Below the pieces are notes generated by a model. It saw nothing but the letters and a program-made list of their open reading frames with translations. It did not search any database and was not told the origin of the DNA. Shown in pieces: positions 12,060 through 24,288 of a DNA stretch of 64,000 nt (the first letter of the stretch is position 1; every line of letters starts with the position of its first letter). The DNA is taken from positions 17,222,257 to 17,286,256 of the forward strand of contig NC_135569.1 of the NCBI RefSeq assembly GCF_964340395.1, read 5' to 3'. This DNA is from Glandiceps talaboti. Taxonomy: Eukaryota; Hemichordata; Enteropneusta; Spengelidae. The position numbers and the translations under genes are program-made.

Positions 12060-13438
12060 CACATAACTGAAATATGGATTAATGTAATAAAATATTAATA
12101 AAACAAACAGAGGTTGTTTATTTATTGACATCACAAATAAACAAAATATTTATATTATAAACAAAATTCAAAATACCAACATTTATGTTCCTACAAAACT
12201 TCTGTATACTGGTTAAATGGTCAAAATCGGCGAAAATTTGTCAGAAAATGTTATTTTTAGTTGTAATAAATTTGAACGAAAATAATTAACGGCTCACTAA
12301 TCCGATTACGATGCAATAGTCAGCCCCACACCGGCAATCAAAGGGACAAAAATATCTGAAGTCGTCGCCCCAATACCTTCTGAAAAATCAGTTTGTGTAA
12401 CTATATATCATTATTTGACAGAACAACAAAAAATTATCACCAAATTTATCCTCAAAATCAGTAAAAAATGCTCCCAAATTGGTAGTATACGAGTCTGAAT
12501 CGGGACGCCAACATGACGCTTTTTGCCGACATGCTTACCCACAAAAGCAAATATGCAGTCGGGACTTTGAAGTTACGTTGCGATAATCTGATCCTTCCAT
12601 TATACTGTATCGAGTTCACACAGCCATCTCCTTGTACAAAACATCGTATTCATAGTCAAAATTAATTGGAAATTTCTACGAACAGCACATTTATTTACAT
12701 TGCAAACGATGTTAGGGGAGACAGATTTTGCTTTGGCGATGTTGAAATTTGAATTTTACATTGAAAAACTCGCGTAAAAAATCCGATCGGAAAATCGCCC
12801 ATATCACGATTAAGTTTCCCTCCACTGACCTCTACACACTGAGCTAACACAAATACAAGTCATTATTGAGCCGTAACAAAAAGAAATAAAACCAAAATAA
12901 TCCACAATATAGCCCAAAATTACCCCAGAACGTTAGCATGGGCGTCGGCACGGTCACAAGATTGCGTAAATTTGAACGACATTCAAAAATTCAACCGTAA
13001 ACTGCCGTCGGCAGCTCACACGGCCTTAGCGGGAATTTGATGCTTACATACAAGTACAATGGTACATAGCTAAATACTTGTATTCAACGATGTATTTCAA
13101 GTCAAATTCTGTCGAAATATCCAAAGATAGTGACATAATTATATCGTAGGCCATGTTATGAGAGCCGTTAATTACTTCCGCCATGTTGAAATTCGATTTC
13201 GTGGGCGAAAAACGCACAAAAAATTACGATTGCTCGTCATTTGGATCGTATTCCAGATACCGTTCACTGTCATGCTTTCAAAATGGCTGTGTAGATAAAC
13301 AAACCTAATACGCATGTGTGGAACTAGTTATGGCTGCAATTTTTGCAGCAATAGCTGCCGTTAAACGGCATAACGGCGAGGTAGGTGAATGACCTTTGGC
13401 GTTCCCGCAATAGCGGGAATTGGTGGTGAAAGGGTTAA
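12060..13438 (-). mobile_element. piggyBac-like non-autonomous element, copy P2
   Basis: The right end on the minus strand reads TTAACCCTTTCACCACCAA, followed by the hairpin word CCCGCTATTGCGGG. The TTAA lies at 13435-13438. Inward sequence matches P1 in inverse orientation and P3 over the terminal ~500 bases. The other end is not visible left of ~12060, so the copy is truncated. No transposase coding remains. Confidence 0.55.
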
Positions 13439-15119
13439 AATTACCATTTTTTCAATATTTTGAAATCAAATTTTGCCGTTGGTATCATATTCTATGCACT
13501 AAGTTACATTGATTCTGCATTGACTTGGTTGATATTGATTGCTGGTGAAAATTGTAATTTTTAAAAAATATAAATATATTTTGGGTGTACGTACACAAAT
13601 GTTATGGTCGAAAGATGTGTACTTGACGCGTGACGTATCATTTGTACATGCATGTACAATATTGTTGCTAATAGACAACATGGCGAAGAACATGATCGAT
13701 GGTAATGTGGAACTGCTCCATTCCGCTAGTAAAAACAAGTAATGGGAGAAAAGAAATGAGGGCAAAATCATGGAATGCAGTCAAAGAAGAAACTGGTCTG
13801 ACACAACACGTGGACGTTGCAAAGATTGCTGTTAGATAAGTCTGAAATCGGTAAATGATAACATGACAAGTACTGTAATAGTACTATTAGTAGTATTTGT
13901 ATGTAGTGACTTTGTGCAATCACAGAACTAAAGTATTTTTCACTCTTCAATATGTATTTGCCTAAACACGTCTACATTATCAACATTTTACTCGAGAACC
14001 TTGTCCCTGTGAACACCGGCCCCACCACGCCATGACGACTACGCGACCCAGCGGTGAATTGTAATAATAATTAGACTATGTAGTCATGCAAGTAAACTCA
14101 GGGCAGCTTGATATATTGTGGAATTTTGCTGGAAATAAAATACATGCCAACATGGCTTTCTTATAGCGATGATCTTGACGACATTATAAGTTAAACATCC
14201 ATGATTATATGTATGTGAACCGGGATGTGATGATGCACTGCAGCCTAAAAATGGAAAGTTTTACCATATGATAGCACGTCAAGTATCGAAGTCTATGCAT
14301 TCGGCAAGGGGTATGTGTTGAACTATTTAGCGAGCTGGGCATTTGCTAACGTTCCTTCCATAAATATTTGTAATAGATTAATAATTGAAAGTGAATTTGG
14401 TTGTGTTCAGAGGCAAAACTTGTTTATACAGTGATTTTTCCCGAGTTGAGCCACTTTCTCCTGATAAAGATCGGTACCATTGTCAAAATGAACGCATGTC
14501 ACGAGAAACACAGTGAGGTCTGCGTCTGTATGGATTACCGTTGTACAATGTATCACGTCATCGTGTTTCATTGCATGCCCTTGAATAAATACCATCACCA
14601 GTCGCACATTGAGTAGTTTATATAGTCACCTGCTGAGAGGTAAATTTTTGTGGGATCGTCTGTCGACATTGGTAACTTCCGTTTTTTTATTCAGGGGCAA
14701 AAATCAATAGCTAGAAAGTAGCACAAAAGTAATAAAAAGTGACAATGTGACACTTCTGTATGTCATGTAAAATGCAATTGCCGATACAACCAGAAACTAT
14801 ATACAACAATTGCACAATAATTATAGCTTTCAACTTTCAAGGATAACAAACATAGCTCTACGTTTGTCTACGCTACGGAAGCCATGATAGTGAAGTCACG
14901 TCCCAAATTCTTGCGGGATCTCGTCTCTTAAATGACGTGGCAATTTGTGCGGTAATGGTGGGAGGTTCAAAACAGTTTGTTTATGATCGAATTATTCTCT
15001 GAAGCCGTTCATCATTACAAGGGTCAATTTTACTTGCATCCGTGGACGAGGCAATTGATTACATGGTAAAGGTTAGTTCTACACGATCTTTTACAGTATT
15101 TGAAATATTGAAAAAATGG
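13439..15119. other. Unannotated stretch, apparently low-copy DNA
   Basis: No match to other parts of the window and no recognisable protein. Short open frames on both strands overlap each other without convincing content. Confidence 0.35.
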
Positions 15120-15700
15120 CAATTTTAAACAATTTTACAACTTTAAGACTGCATACTTCAATTTCAGTACAATTTAGTACATACGTTAAACATAAGAGTA
15201 CATATCTCCTATAAAAGTTGTTGATTTTGTTTGAAGATTTAGTGAATAATTTGCAAAATTAATCATTTTCGGTAATTAGGCTATATCTTAAGACTTGAAT
15301 TTCAATGTAGTTTAGTACATACATGAACCATAATAAAGCAGATATGTCCTATAAACTATTTGATATAGCTTACAGTCAGTTTTAATGAAAAATTTGCATA
15401 TTAAGTAATGATTTTAGGTAACTAGGTTGTATCTTAAATCTTATATGGTACATATATCAACCATAATAATAAGCACCTGTTCTATGAAGCTTGTTCCTAC
15501 AACTTTTACCTTTAATGAGTATTTTGAATAATGAACGATATTCAGTAATTAAGCAATATCATGCACTCTTCAAATTCTGTATAATTTGGCACATACATTA
15601 ACCGAAGAAAGCACGCTTGTCCAAAAACAAAGCCTGTTACCATAGTTTTTTTAGTTTAATGAGTTATTTGCATAATTAGTGATTCCCTTACGGGAGGCAT
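15120..15700 (+). repeat. Tandem family D modules (~135 bp each)
   Basis: Four to five diverged units share TTTAGTACATAC, CATAATAAAGC, ATATGTCCTATAAA, AATAATTTGCATAATT and GGTAATTAGGCTATATCTTA. The block ends with CCCTTACGGGAGGC near 15685-15698. The same unit occurs at 11860-12050 and 45930-46130, so this is part of a dispersed element rather than a local satellite. Confidence 0.55.
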
Positions 15701-16169
15701 TCAGTTTAAATCTGGTTTTTGTTAAGAAATATATTCTAACTCAGAAAACCATGTTACTGTATTGATTACATATGTAGGTGGTGTGTACTAAGCACACAGG
15801 AAGACATCTTACCCCTACCCCATTTACCTTCAGCAATCTTACGATATTTTCCTTATATATGATACCTTTGGTATGTATGTCAACATTAGAAGTTACTTAT
15901 TCAAAGAAAGTATATTTCCTGTAAAGACATATGTTCTAGCAATCAGAAACATGTATTAGTATGCTCCTAAGATGCTGAATAAAAAGCACAGAAGACGATA
16001 GTTTACCCCTACCCCCTGCTGTCGGTATTTCAAAATAATAGTGTATAGTATTGATTTTAATGGGGGGAAATCATTAATAACCATCAAAATATATAATATT
16101 AACCTACTTTTTCTTATTCAGCTCATTCAACTAAATAAAAAACCCACCCCTTATGTGTATCAGATCATG
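15701..16169. other. Unannotated stretch
   Basis: AT-rich, no recognised feature. A TTACCCCTACCCC word occurs twice (near 15809 and 16002), suggesting an old internal duplication. Confidence 0.35.
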
Positions 16170-17463
16170 TTAGGCAGCGTGTGTGTGTGTGTATGTGTGT
16201 GTGTGTATGTAAATGACTTAAAGTCAAAAAACGCCAGACCAATTGGCTTGATATTTGGTGGGGACATTACTTATGGTGTTCTAATGAAAGATTGTTCAAA
16301 TCAAAATGATCTTACCTCCAGTTTGTGATTTGGGTAAAAAAATGTGATTTTTGGTCAAAAAAGTCAGAAACTACTGAGCAGATTGATGTGAAATTTGGTG
16401 GGAACATTCTTAATGGGTATAAAGTAAGATTTGTTCATGACATGATGATTCCATCAGTAATATGCAAATTAGGGCTAAAAATGTGTCTTTTTGGTTAAAA
16501 ATCTGTAATTCCAAAACTACTGAGCAGATTGGGCTGAAATTTAATGGGAATACATCTAAGGATGTATGGACGAAGAAATATTATGCATACAATGATCCCA
16601 TGAGTGATACGCAAATTAGGTGTAAAGATGTCCTTTTTGGTCGAAAACTTATATCTCAAAAAGTACGTCAGTGAGTAAGTCTGAAACTGGGTGAGATGTT
16701 ACTGAAAGTGTTATTCTGCAGATTTTCAAAACATTTTGACAAAATTGGCCCTAGCAACCATGACCACGCCCTTAGCACCAACTGAATGGCAGTATATTTT
16801 GGTCAAATAGCATCATCTGGTAGGCAAGTGAGTAAACATTCAAAAAATGTATGCAAATACCCTAGCAACTATGACCACGCCCATTGCAACAGCCAAATAA
16901 TCACATATATTGCAAAGATAACTAATAGACATTAAAAAATGTATGCAAATGTGCCTAGCAACAAGACCACGGCCATAGCAACAACCAAATAATCACATAT
17001 ATTGCAAAGATAACTAATAGAAAGACATTAAAAAAATGTATGCAAATGTGCCTAGCAACAAGACCACGCCCATAGCAACAGCCAAATGATCACATATATT
17101 GTGAAGATAACGGATTAATAGATAATTGAATAAACATTCAACAAATGTATGTAAATATGCCTAGCAACAAGACCACGCCCATAGCAACAGCCAAATGATC
17201 ACATATTGCAAAGATAATATCAGGAATTCATACACAAGTGAACAAAAACATAAAAAAATGTATGCAAATATATTTAACAACATGTCCATGCCCATAACAA
17301 CAGCCAAATGTTGACATATATTGTAAAGATAGCAACATGGTTGGATAGGCAACTGGATAGTCATTCAGCAAATGAACAACTATTGTTAGCATGTACTAGC
17401 ATATGGATAAACATTTTTAAAAACTGTACAGTTGTGCTACAATGCCATTGGCAGTATTTTTTA
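16170..17463 (+). mobile_element. Family B HINE-like element, copy B2 (5' end degraded)
   Basis: A (TG)n run is followed by the four family B front modules and then six or so GACCACGCCC units. It ends with ACAGTTGTGCTA (17428-17439), CCATTGG and TATTTTTT. The initial hairpin is missing. No protein-coding content. Confidence 0.7.
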
Positions 17464-18626
17464 TAATCATGTTTCATCGACCAAAAAAAGTGCCATTCCA
17501 TTGCCATGAGTAACAACATATATCAAAAGCTTTTAAAAAGAGATACAAAGGGTGAAAAATGTTTTTCGTGTATTTTTAGCATTTTTTACAGCACCTCTTT
17601 TGCATTGATCAGCTGGTGTATTTGTCATTCTGACACTGTAAGGCCCTCTAGTAAACGTTTAGATTATCAATATGGCGCGTCCTTGATTGTATGGTGTAGA
17701 AAACCATTCAAGCATGACACGTCAAACCACTACCAGAATGATACAATGTAGCTAGGCTAAGGGGTCGTAAACAATTGACACTACACTGCGCATGCATAGC
17801 ATCTTTTCACTAGGGAGTTCTTTAGCAACGTATACCACATGCTATGCTTACACTAAATGCTCAAAGAAATTGTTATTTTACTGAGCTTCGCCACTCTATA
17901 TCAAAATGGTTTGCTTAGTAAGTAAGATAGAGAAGGTAAGAACAAGCATAAAGGCTCTGTTTGAGTTAGCATCTAAGAAAAATAAGGAAAAGTCATCAAG
18001 GACTCTGATACCTTCGTCAGAGAGAAACATGCTACATGCAACACCATGTACCAACAACAAGCTCTGGAACTTGAAGCAAAAGAGAAACTCAAACACCCAG
18101 TATGTGTTATATCAAACTCAGTTCAATACACATAGTAAAAGCATGATTTTGATTCGACAGTTTTGTATAAAGAAACATGTCTTCTGTCAAATTAGTTAGT
18201 TTTTGGTAGTCGTGTCTTTGTTGACATGACGGAAGTGCCCCTGTCCACATATACTTATCTCAGCCTCTCTGTAAATTGCTGTTGACATTCATTTCACTCA
18301 GAATAACACAATAAAAACGTTTAAATAATATTGATATCGACAGACATCATTGACAAACAAATTTATCACTAGACAAAAACTAGACTCGATTGGTATATCG
18401 CTACCACATAGTAATATGCTCGACTTCGGAGCAAGTCGCTGTACTTCACATATAGGCATGGATGAATTTCCCTCGTAGAGGGCGTATCAAACCCCCTAGC
18501 TACACAGAAATCTCCAATGTTGGAATATTTAATCTGTGTGTAGTGCCTCTAAGTATGAATGGATTTTTTTTGTGTGTGTGAAAAATAGTTTCTAGTGACT
18601 GCTTCGAGGTTTTTATGAAGTTTTTA
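17464..18626. other. Unannotated stretch
   Basis: Contains a lysine/serine-rich 97-codon frame (17906-18199) that I do not recognise. No supporting splice or homology signal. CTCGACTTCGGAGCAAG near 18419 is a small palindrome. Confidence 0.3.
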
Positions 18627-19070
18627 TTAGCTCCGCTGTCAGCGAAAGCTGAAAGCGTAGCTTTAGGTATAGGTGGGTATTGAGGTATAGAGAGTAGAGT
18701 GAATCATAGGTGTCCGTCAAACTTTTATATCTTCACGATCTACTCCGAAAGTGACAGTCGGAATTCTTCGATATTTGGTGTGCATGTTCCCTGGGGGGAG
18801 GCTATTCAGATTTGTTCATGCCAAGTTGATCTGTGCCATTTTCAATTTTTTATGATTTTTTTTCCAAAAATGTCATTTTCATCAACTCCTCATAAACTTT
18901 AAGTCAGATTGCTTTGATATGTGGTGTGTTGATGCACAGAGGGTACCTTACTTAGATTTGTTAATTTCAAGTCAGCACGTCTTCTCTTCTATTTTTTATG
19001 ATTTTTTTTTTGAAATTTGAAAAAAAAATGAATATGTTAATGAGTATAATGACCGACGCCATATTGGAAA
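18627..19070 (+). mobile_element. Family C HINE-like element, 5' part
   Basis: Starts TTAGCTCCGCTGTCAGCG followed by AAAGCTGAAAGCGTAGCTTT, which folds back on itself. It contains GATATTTGGTGTGCATGTTC and a second related module (GATATGTGGTGTGTTGATGC), recalling the family B module. The inverse word ACAGCGGAGCTA with a following hairpin is seen as a 3' end at 21993-22020 and 22538-22565. This copy has no 3' end nearby. Confidence 0.5.
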
Positions 19071-21440
19071 TCACTCCGCGAGACTTTAGGTAAAGTGCAA
19101 CTTTTCAAAAGACACTATTGACGTCAAACAAGCAATGTAATATGTGCTATAGTCTTAATTCTACGCATTGTGCGCCCAAATGACAAATATTTGTTCGAAA
19201 AAGGGTTGTAAACTTCAAATCCAATTCTCCATCCACCCCTCCTACAGAATGGTTCATTCCAGTATATGCACCTCCCTCATGATCAAGTTTGAATGCCTGT
19301 GAACTGAAGTGTATGGGACGATTTTTGACAGTCAGTCGTCAATAAAAACGATAATACTCTTTCTAAAATTACCACATTTTGAAAGAGAAAGTACTTTGTG
19401 GTTCATTTATGGAGTTTTGTTTTTGTACGATCAATATTGGTGGCAAAATTACAGCGTCAAAATTGCCGATGTGGTAGTTCCGTACGGCGACAATCTCAAG
19501 TACCCGGATGTACGAGGGACTAACCCGGAAGCAAGTCGTTGCCAGCCGTACGTACGTTACAGTGTTAACATCGTCCGAGAAATCGCTGCATTCAGAATGT
19601 CATTATTCACAGAATTGTTTCTTTCGAGTGAAAACCCGTCTTGAATTGTATAACTCTAACAAATGAAGACATGTCAAGTTATATTTTGAAAGTTGTATCG
19701 CTAGTTTGAGACGATTTGCTCACGTACTATCGAGGCTTGGACCTTACTCCAGTTCAGCGGGAAGTTTAGCCAGTCCGATAATTCTTTCTGGTTTAGTTTA
19801 CAACACTTTTGATCACACAGATTTTGTTTTTGTGATGAAAAGAAATTTAAAAAAAAGATCACTTCAACCATTTCGTTGTGTTTTCTTTATGAAAGGTAAT
19901 CGAACATGAACGAGTGTTACCACTGTAACCAGGAGGGTCTATGCTGTAACGTATAGCAATACACGTACACGCTGGTCCGCAATCCCGCGAGTCGAGTAAC
20001 TTTCTGTGATAGGTATATTAGTAGGGAGCTCAGAATTCAAACCACCGGCTATATGATGAATTCACGGTCATAGTAAAATTCATTTGATTTTTAATTTGCT
20101 ATTTTGACCAACTCCGGTTGTCTATTCGCGATAAAATTACGATTAGTTTGGAAACAGGGTAGATTTTCTATGATTCCGTGTCATAAAAGCATGTGTTGTG
20201 TAGTTTTCGAAAAGCACACCCGGTGGGAAAGTCGCCCAACAGGCGATCTCGCGCCATTGCTGTACTACGTGGCACTTTATTCTGGCGGGGTGTCTCTTGA
20301 AAACGGGAATAGCGAAGGATAAGCCAATCAAGTGAGACCTTTCAAATGTAGCTAATATTATAGCCAATAAAATGAGTTGTACGATGATTTGTGTATAATA
20401 AGGGTAAGGCCAGGCTGGCCTCTACACTGTACTGGCCACGTTCAACGGAAGTAAGTGAAGCTCAATCATAACAATGGTGGCTGTCAAAATCGAAGACGCG
20501 ATTTGACCGTGTTGTTATTTCAGTGAGTTTATTCAGCAAGAAAACAACGTGTTCTATGTTTTTGTACTTCCTACATGATGTGATGATCGTTTTTTTACCG
20601 GTACAACTTACAGCCTACAATGAAACTGCTAACTTAGTTAGTAACACTGACACGGTACGATTCCGTGTTCCGTGTTCCGTGTTCATGTTTTGGGGCACAT
20701 TTCTAAATACGCGAAACCAGTTATTGAATGTGTAGTGGATATTGATATTCAGTTTGAAAAATTAAAATCCTGAACTTTATTTTGCGAACGGTTTTGTCAT
20801 TTCTTAGTAATTATAGGGCCGACTGTATCACGTTTAACGTTTATGTCAACCCGGAAGTACATAGACACGAAAATAGACGAAGTGACTTGTACATGTAATT
20901 AGTAACAAAATTTTGCTGTAACTGCTGGTAACCTTCAAATTTATTTATTTTTATGTTGTAAATACATTCTAATATGCACTAAGGACAACACTATAAAGAC
21001 TTGCTCCATGGGAAGGTAATTTTTTGTCTTTTAAAAATGCAATAGTTAGATCAATGTGTACCAGAAATGTTATGAGCTAGAAATAAGACCACATAACATC
21101 TTATTACTCCCCCCCCCCAATTAAGACAAACTACTCACAGAAAGCAACAAAAAAGAGAAGAAGCTCCAAAACATAAAAAAGAGAATAAAATTACAGTAAT
21201 GAGTTGATGATGCACAAACAACTACAAAGGAATAGACAGTTCAATTACAACACACGGTTTGAAATAAATATGGGGTTTGGAAAAGTGAATTAGAAGTTGA
21301 GCAAAAACTAAGAGAGATGAAGAGCCTAAGTGAACAAGCGAAAGCACTTAAAGATAGGACCAACAGATTTTTTGCAGGACTACTTCGTTATCAATTTTAC
21401 TAGTCCTGTGGGATAGTGACTTTTTTACTCCAGTGTCGAA
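19071..21440. other. Unannotated stretch; possible promoter-like segment
   Basis: No recognised exon. Two CCAAT words (20324-20328, 20364-20368) precede a TATAATA word at 20394-20400. A donor-like GAAGTAAGTG follows near 20448. This arrangement could mark a transcription start, but the first SSU72 coding exon was not found behind it. Bases 21365-21450 are the inverse copy of ~9718-9830. Confidence 0.25.
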
Positions 21441-21859
21441 CCCTGTCAATGGCTGAGAATGACTCTCTTTCGGGTACTTGGGGATTGTCGCCGTACGGAA
21501 ACTAAGATGGCGATTAATACATTTCTTCCCTATATATATATCTACTACAACTAGTACAAGTTGAATGTTGTTGACTTGGTAAATTTGTTAGAAAATTGAA
21601 ATTCAAATTGCCTCAAAATTATTTTAGATCCCTAGTTTATTTCATTCATCATTAAAATTTTCCAGGGTTAAAGCTGTAAGACACTGGAATTATTTATAGC
21701 CAACCTCAAAATCCTCTTTTTTTTCTTTTTCTTGTGTGCATTTCCCAGTCATTTTTTTCTGAGATTTTGTGCAATTTTTCATAACTGTAGATTTTTGTTA
21801 TAAAATGGTGACTATGGTATAAAAGTACAATACATTACCAACTTCTGTGTAAAATGTGT
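21441..21859. other. Unannotated AT-rich stretch
   Basis: Contains an AAGATGGCG word at ~21507, which resembles a YY1/initiator word but has no other support. Otherwise nothing recognised. Confidence 0.25.
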
Positions 21860-22026
21860 TTTATAGTGAGACATCATATGAAACCACGAACCACTTTATT
21901 GCATCGCTAAAACAAAACTGCATAGTAAAGAGCTGAAGAACTGAACCACTTCTACATGTCACCAAAATAAAAAATAAAATAAAAAAAACAAAACAGCGGA
22001 GCTATTCTGACCGATAGGTCGCTTGT
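21860..22026 (+). mobile_element. Family C HINE-like 3' end, copy C2
   Basis: Ends with ACAGCGGAGCTA (21993-22004), the inverse of the family C 5' word, then a GACC-GATA-GGTC hairpin (22009-22020) and GCTTGT. The preceding ~140 bases match the block before 22538. Confidence 0.55.
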
Positions 22027-22149
22027 ATATAAATTCAACTGACGCCCTAGCCTTTACCCCCACCTTCAAAGTCTTTTGCAACGCATTCCATGAAATACTT
22101 TGCCCATAGAACATGTGTATACAGTTCACTGGGTGCTGCCATATTTGTT

Positions 22150-22350
22150 TGATCTTGCATACTATGTACATGTATGCTGCTGTGTACAGCGGTCATCATA
22201 TCGCTGACATAACAGCCATGCATTACAATATTGTAACAGTAGGTCTGTTAACACGGTTGTTGTAACATTGTAACGAGTATCAAGGCATCAGTGTACTAAG
22301 CAATTGTTACACTATTTGAAAGTTCGACGTACGATACGGACCACAGGCAC
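22150..22350 (+). repeat. Relic of the hAT-like interior
   Basis: AACAGTAGGTCTGTTAACAC and GTAACGAGTATCAAGGCATC match the interior of the hAT-like element around 3065-3120, with substitutions. Confidence 0.4.
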
Positions 22351-22389
22351 TCGAATCAATCTGTATGATTTTTTTTTTAAATGTATAGT

Positions 22390-22571
22390 AAATAAGAGGA
22401 CCATAGTTTCATCATATGAAGCCACAACCACCTTATTACTTCAATAAAAACAAAACTGCATAGTGGAAGAGCTGAACAACAGAACCACTTCTCCACATTA
22501 CAAAAACAAAAAAAAGAACAACAAAAAAAACAAAAAAACAGCAGAGCTATTCTGACCGATAGGTCACTTGT
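22390..22571 (+). mobile_element. Family C HINE-like 3' end, copy C3
   Basis: Matches C2 over ~170 bases. The terminal word is ACAGCAGAGCTA (22538-22549), followed by the GACCGATAGGTC hairpin (22554-22565) and ACTTGTT. A family B 3' end relic follows directly (ACAGTTGTACTACAACACCA, 22592-22611), so C3 probably inserted into an older B copy. Confidence 0.55.
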
Positions 22572-22775
22572 TTTTTAAATAACACATGAACAATACAGTT
22601 GTACTACAACACCATTGATGCTATTTTTAGAATTGATCTGTTAAATCAAAATTGGACATCCATTCTAATATTATGCCATGACATACCTGATTAATGAATA
22701 TAGGTTTCATTAACTTTTTGGTGGTGTTTTGTCTTCACCACACACATTGCCAGATAAAAGCAAGTCATCATGTAG

Positions 22776-23457
22776 TTAGTCCCCGCCGGATGAAGTCCGG
22801 AACGGGGACTTATGGATTGGGTTTCGTCTGTCCGTGCGTCCGTCCAGAGCCGTTTCTTGGAGATGCCTGGACCGATTTTTTTCAAACTTGGTACAGGGGC
22901 AACATACAATGGCATACATATGCACGTCAATTTGTTTCATGATACTATCCAATATGGCCACCTAGCAGCCATTTTGTTTGCAAATTTTCCCTGTCTAAAG
23001 CCATAACTCAGACATGCTTGAACAGATCTCATTCAAAGTTGGCATTAGGACAGTGTTCTATAACATACATGTGCATATCCATTTTCATCGTGATACGATC
23101 CAATATGGCTGCCTGGCAGCCATTTTGTTCGCGAATTTTCCATGTCCCAAGCCATAACTCAGACATGCTTAAACAGGTCCCCCCCCCCCATACCCGACCC
23201 ATCCTTTATTGTTCAATGTATTATTCCATCACGTCATCTTGAAGAGTAGGCATGTCCCATGTCCAACGAGGAGATACAACATGAGTAGGCATGCTCCATG
23301 TCCAACAAGCAGACACAACATATCTAAGTCTGTTTGATTTAGGTTCACAAGTGTTGTTGCGTGATCAGAGTAGTGATATCAAGAAAATGACAACATAAAC
23401 TGCCAGTTCCTTAAAACCCAATCATAGCGGGGACTATGTCATTCTCAATGACTTGTT
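22776..23457 (+). mobile_element. Family A HINE-like element, copy A2 (two modules)
   Basis: Complete ends: TAGTCCCCGC with its hairpin at the left. GCGGGGACTA (23427-23436), GTCATTCTCAATGAC (23438-23452) and TTGTT stand at the right. Only about two internal modules are present, against five in A1, so module number varies between copies. Confidence 0.75.
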
Positions 23458-24144
23458 AGTAAATAGGGTGACAATATCACAAGTAAAGAAAACTATTAAC
23501 TACATTACTAAATGTATGTGTACCAGCGAAGGAGTCACTGAACAAACCAAAGAAACACACTTTACATGATCACAGGGGCAGTGGATGAGGGGCCAAAAGG
23601 TTCTGATTTAGCAAAAAGGTTATATCTTTGTTGTTGTATGGCACAAAACTACCATAATTTCCAAGTCTAGACCTTCATGCTGATTGATTTGAACTATTGT
23701 CCTCACTACAAACGCTTAGACTACCAGGGATAGTTTCATATTCAATCCTACTAATTTCACATAGCAACAACTCAACTCCACTGAAATACATTTTTTAATA
23801 GTCCACCATGAAATATTTTCCTTTGTTCCTGATCCTGTCTACCATTAGAGATTACATTGCACAGTTTCACCCTCCTTGTTGGTTCTCATCACATGATGAT
23901 GCCACTGACATCATCTGACACAGTTGGTAGATTTAAAACACAGTCACAGTAAACACTAGTGCCTGTTTCCTGGTCAATATCTAAAGTAAAATGTTGAATT
24001 CAATTGTGTAAGCGTTTGTAGAAAATACAAAGTCTAAATCCACCAATATGAAGGTCTTTGCTACTGATTTCCCTCTGTTATGATTCTGCATGATATATTT
24101 ACTTCATGAGTAAGTTGTAACTTAGTCTGTCTTTTCTGTTACAG
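23458..24144 (+). other. Intronic sequence upstream of SSU72 exon 2
   Basis: No repeat recognised. It ends with a good pyrimidine tract and acceptor (CTTTTCTGTTACAG) at 24131-24144. It is presumed to be the end of intron 1, whose start is not identified. Confidence 0.5.
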
Positions 24145-24288
24145 CAAGAAGGGCTACAATGTGAAGTCATTTGGAACAGGTTCCCATGTGAAGTTACCAG
24201 GACCATCACCAGATAAACCCAATGTCTATGATTTCAAAACTACTTATGACCAAATGTACAAGGATCTCACAAACAAAGATTTTAATTT
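24145..24288 (+). CDS. SSU72: SSU72 RNA polymerase II CTD phosphatase, exon 2 (partial gene)
   Basis: SSU72 is a low-molecular-weight-phosphatase-like enzyme. It removes phosphate from Ser5/Ser7 of the RNA polymerase II C-terminal repeat and works with the cleavage and polyadenylation machinery in the nucleus (family knowledge). This exon gives KKGYNVKSFGTGSHVKLPGP and then SPDKPNVYDFKTTYDQMYKD, nearly identical to human residues 28-67. It is bounded by ACAG at 24141-24144. The donor is GTATCC at 24289, weak in consensus but the only one that joins correctly: TT at the exon end plus A from the next exon gives Leu in NLYTQNG. The exon enters in phase 2, so exon 1 must end with two bases of a Ser-like codon. 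Read-through into the intron stops after 13 codons. Confidence 0.95.

Noticed and set aside
17906-18199. Lys/Ser-rich 97-codon frame
   Set aside because: No recognisable domain, no splice context, and a comparable frame exists on the opposite strand.
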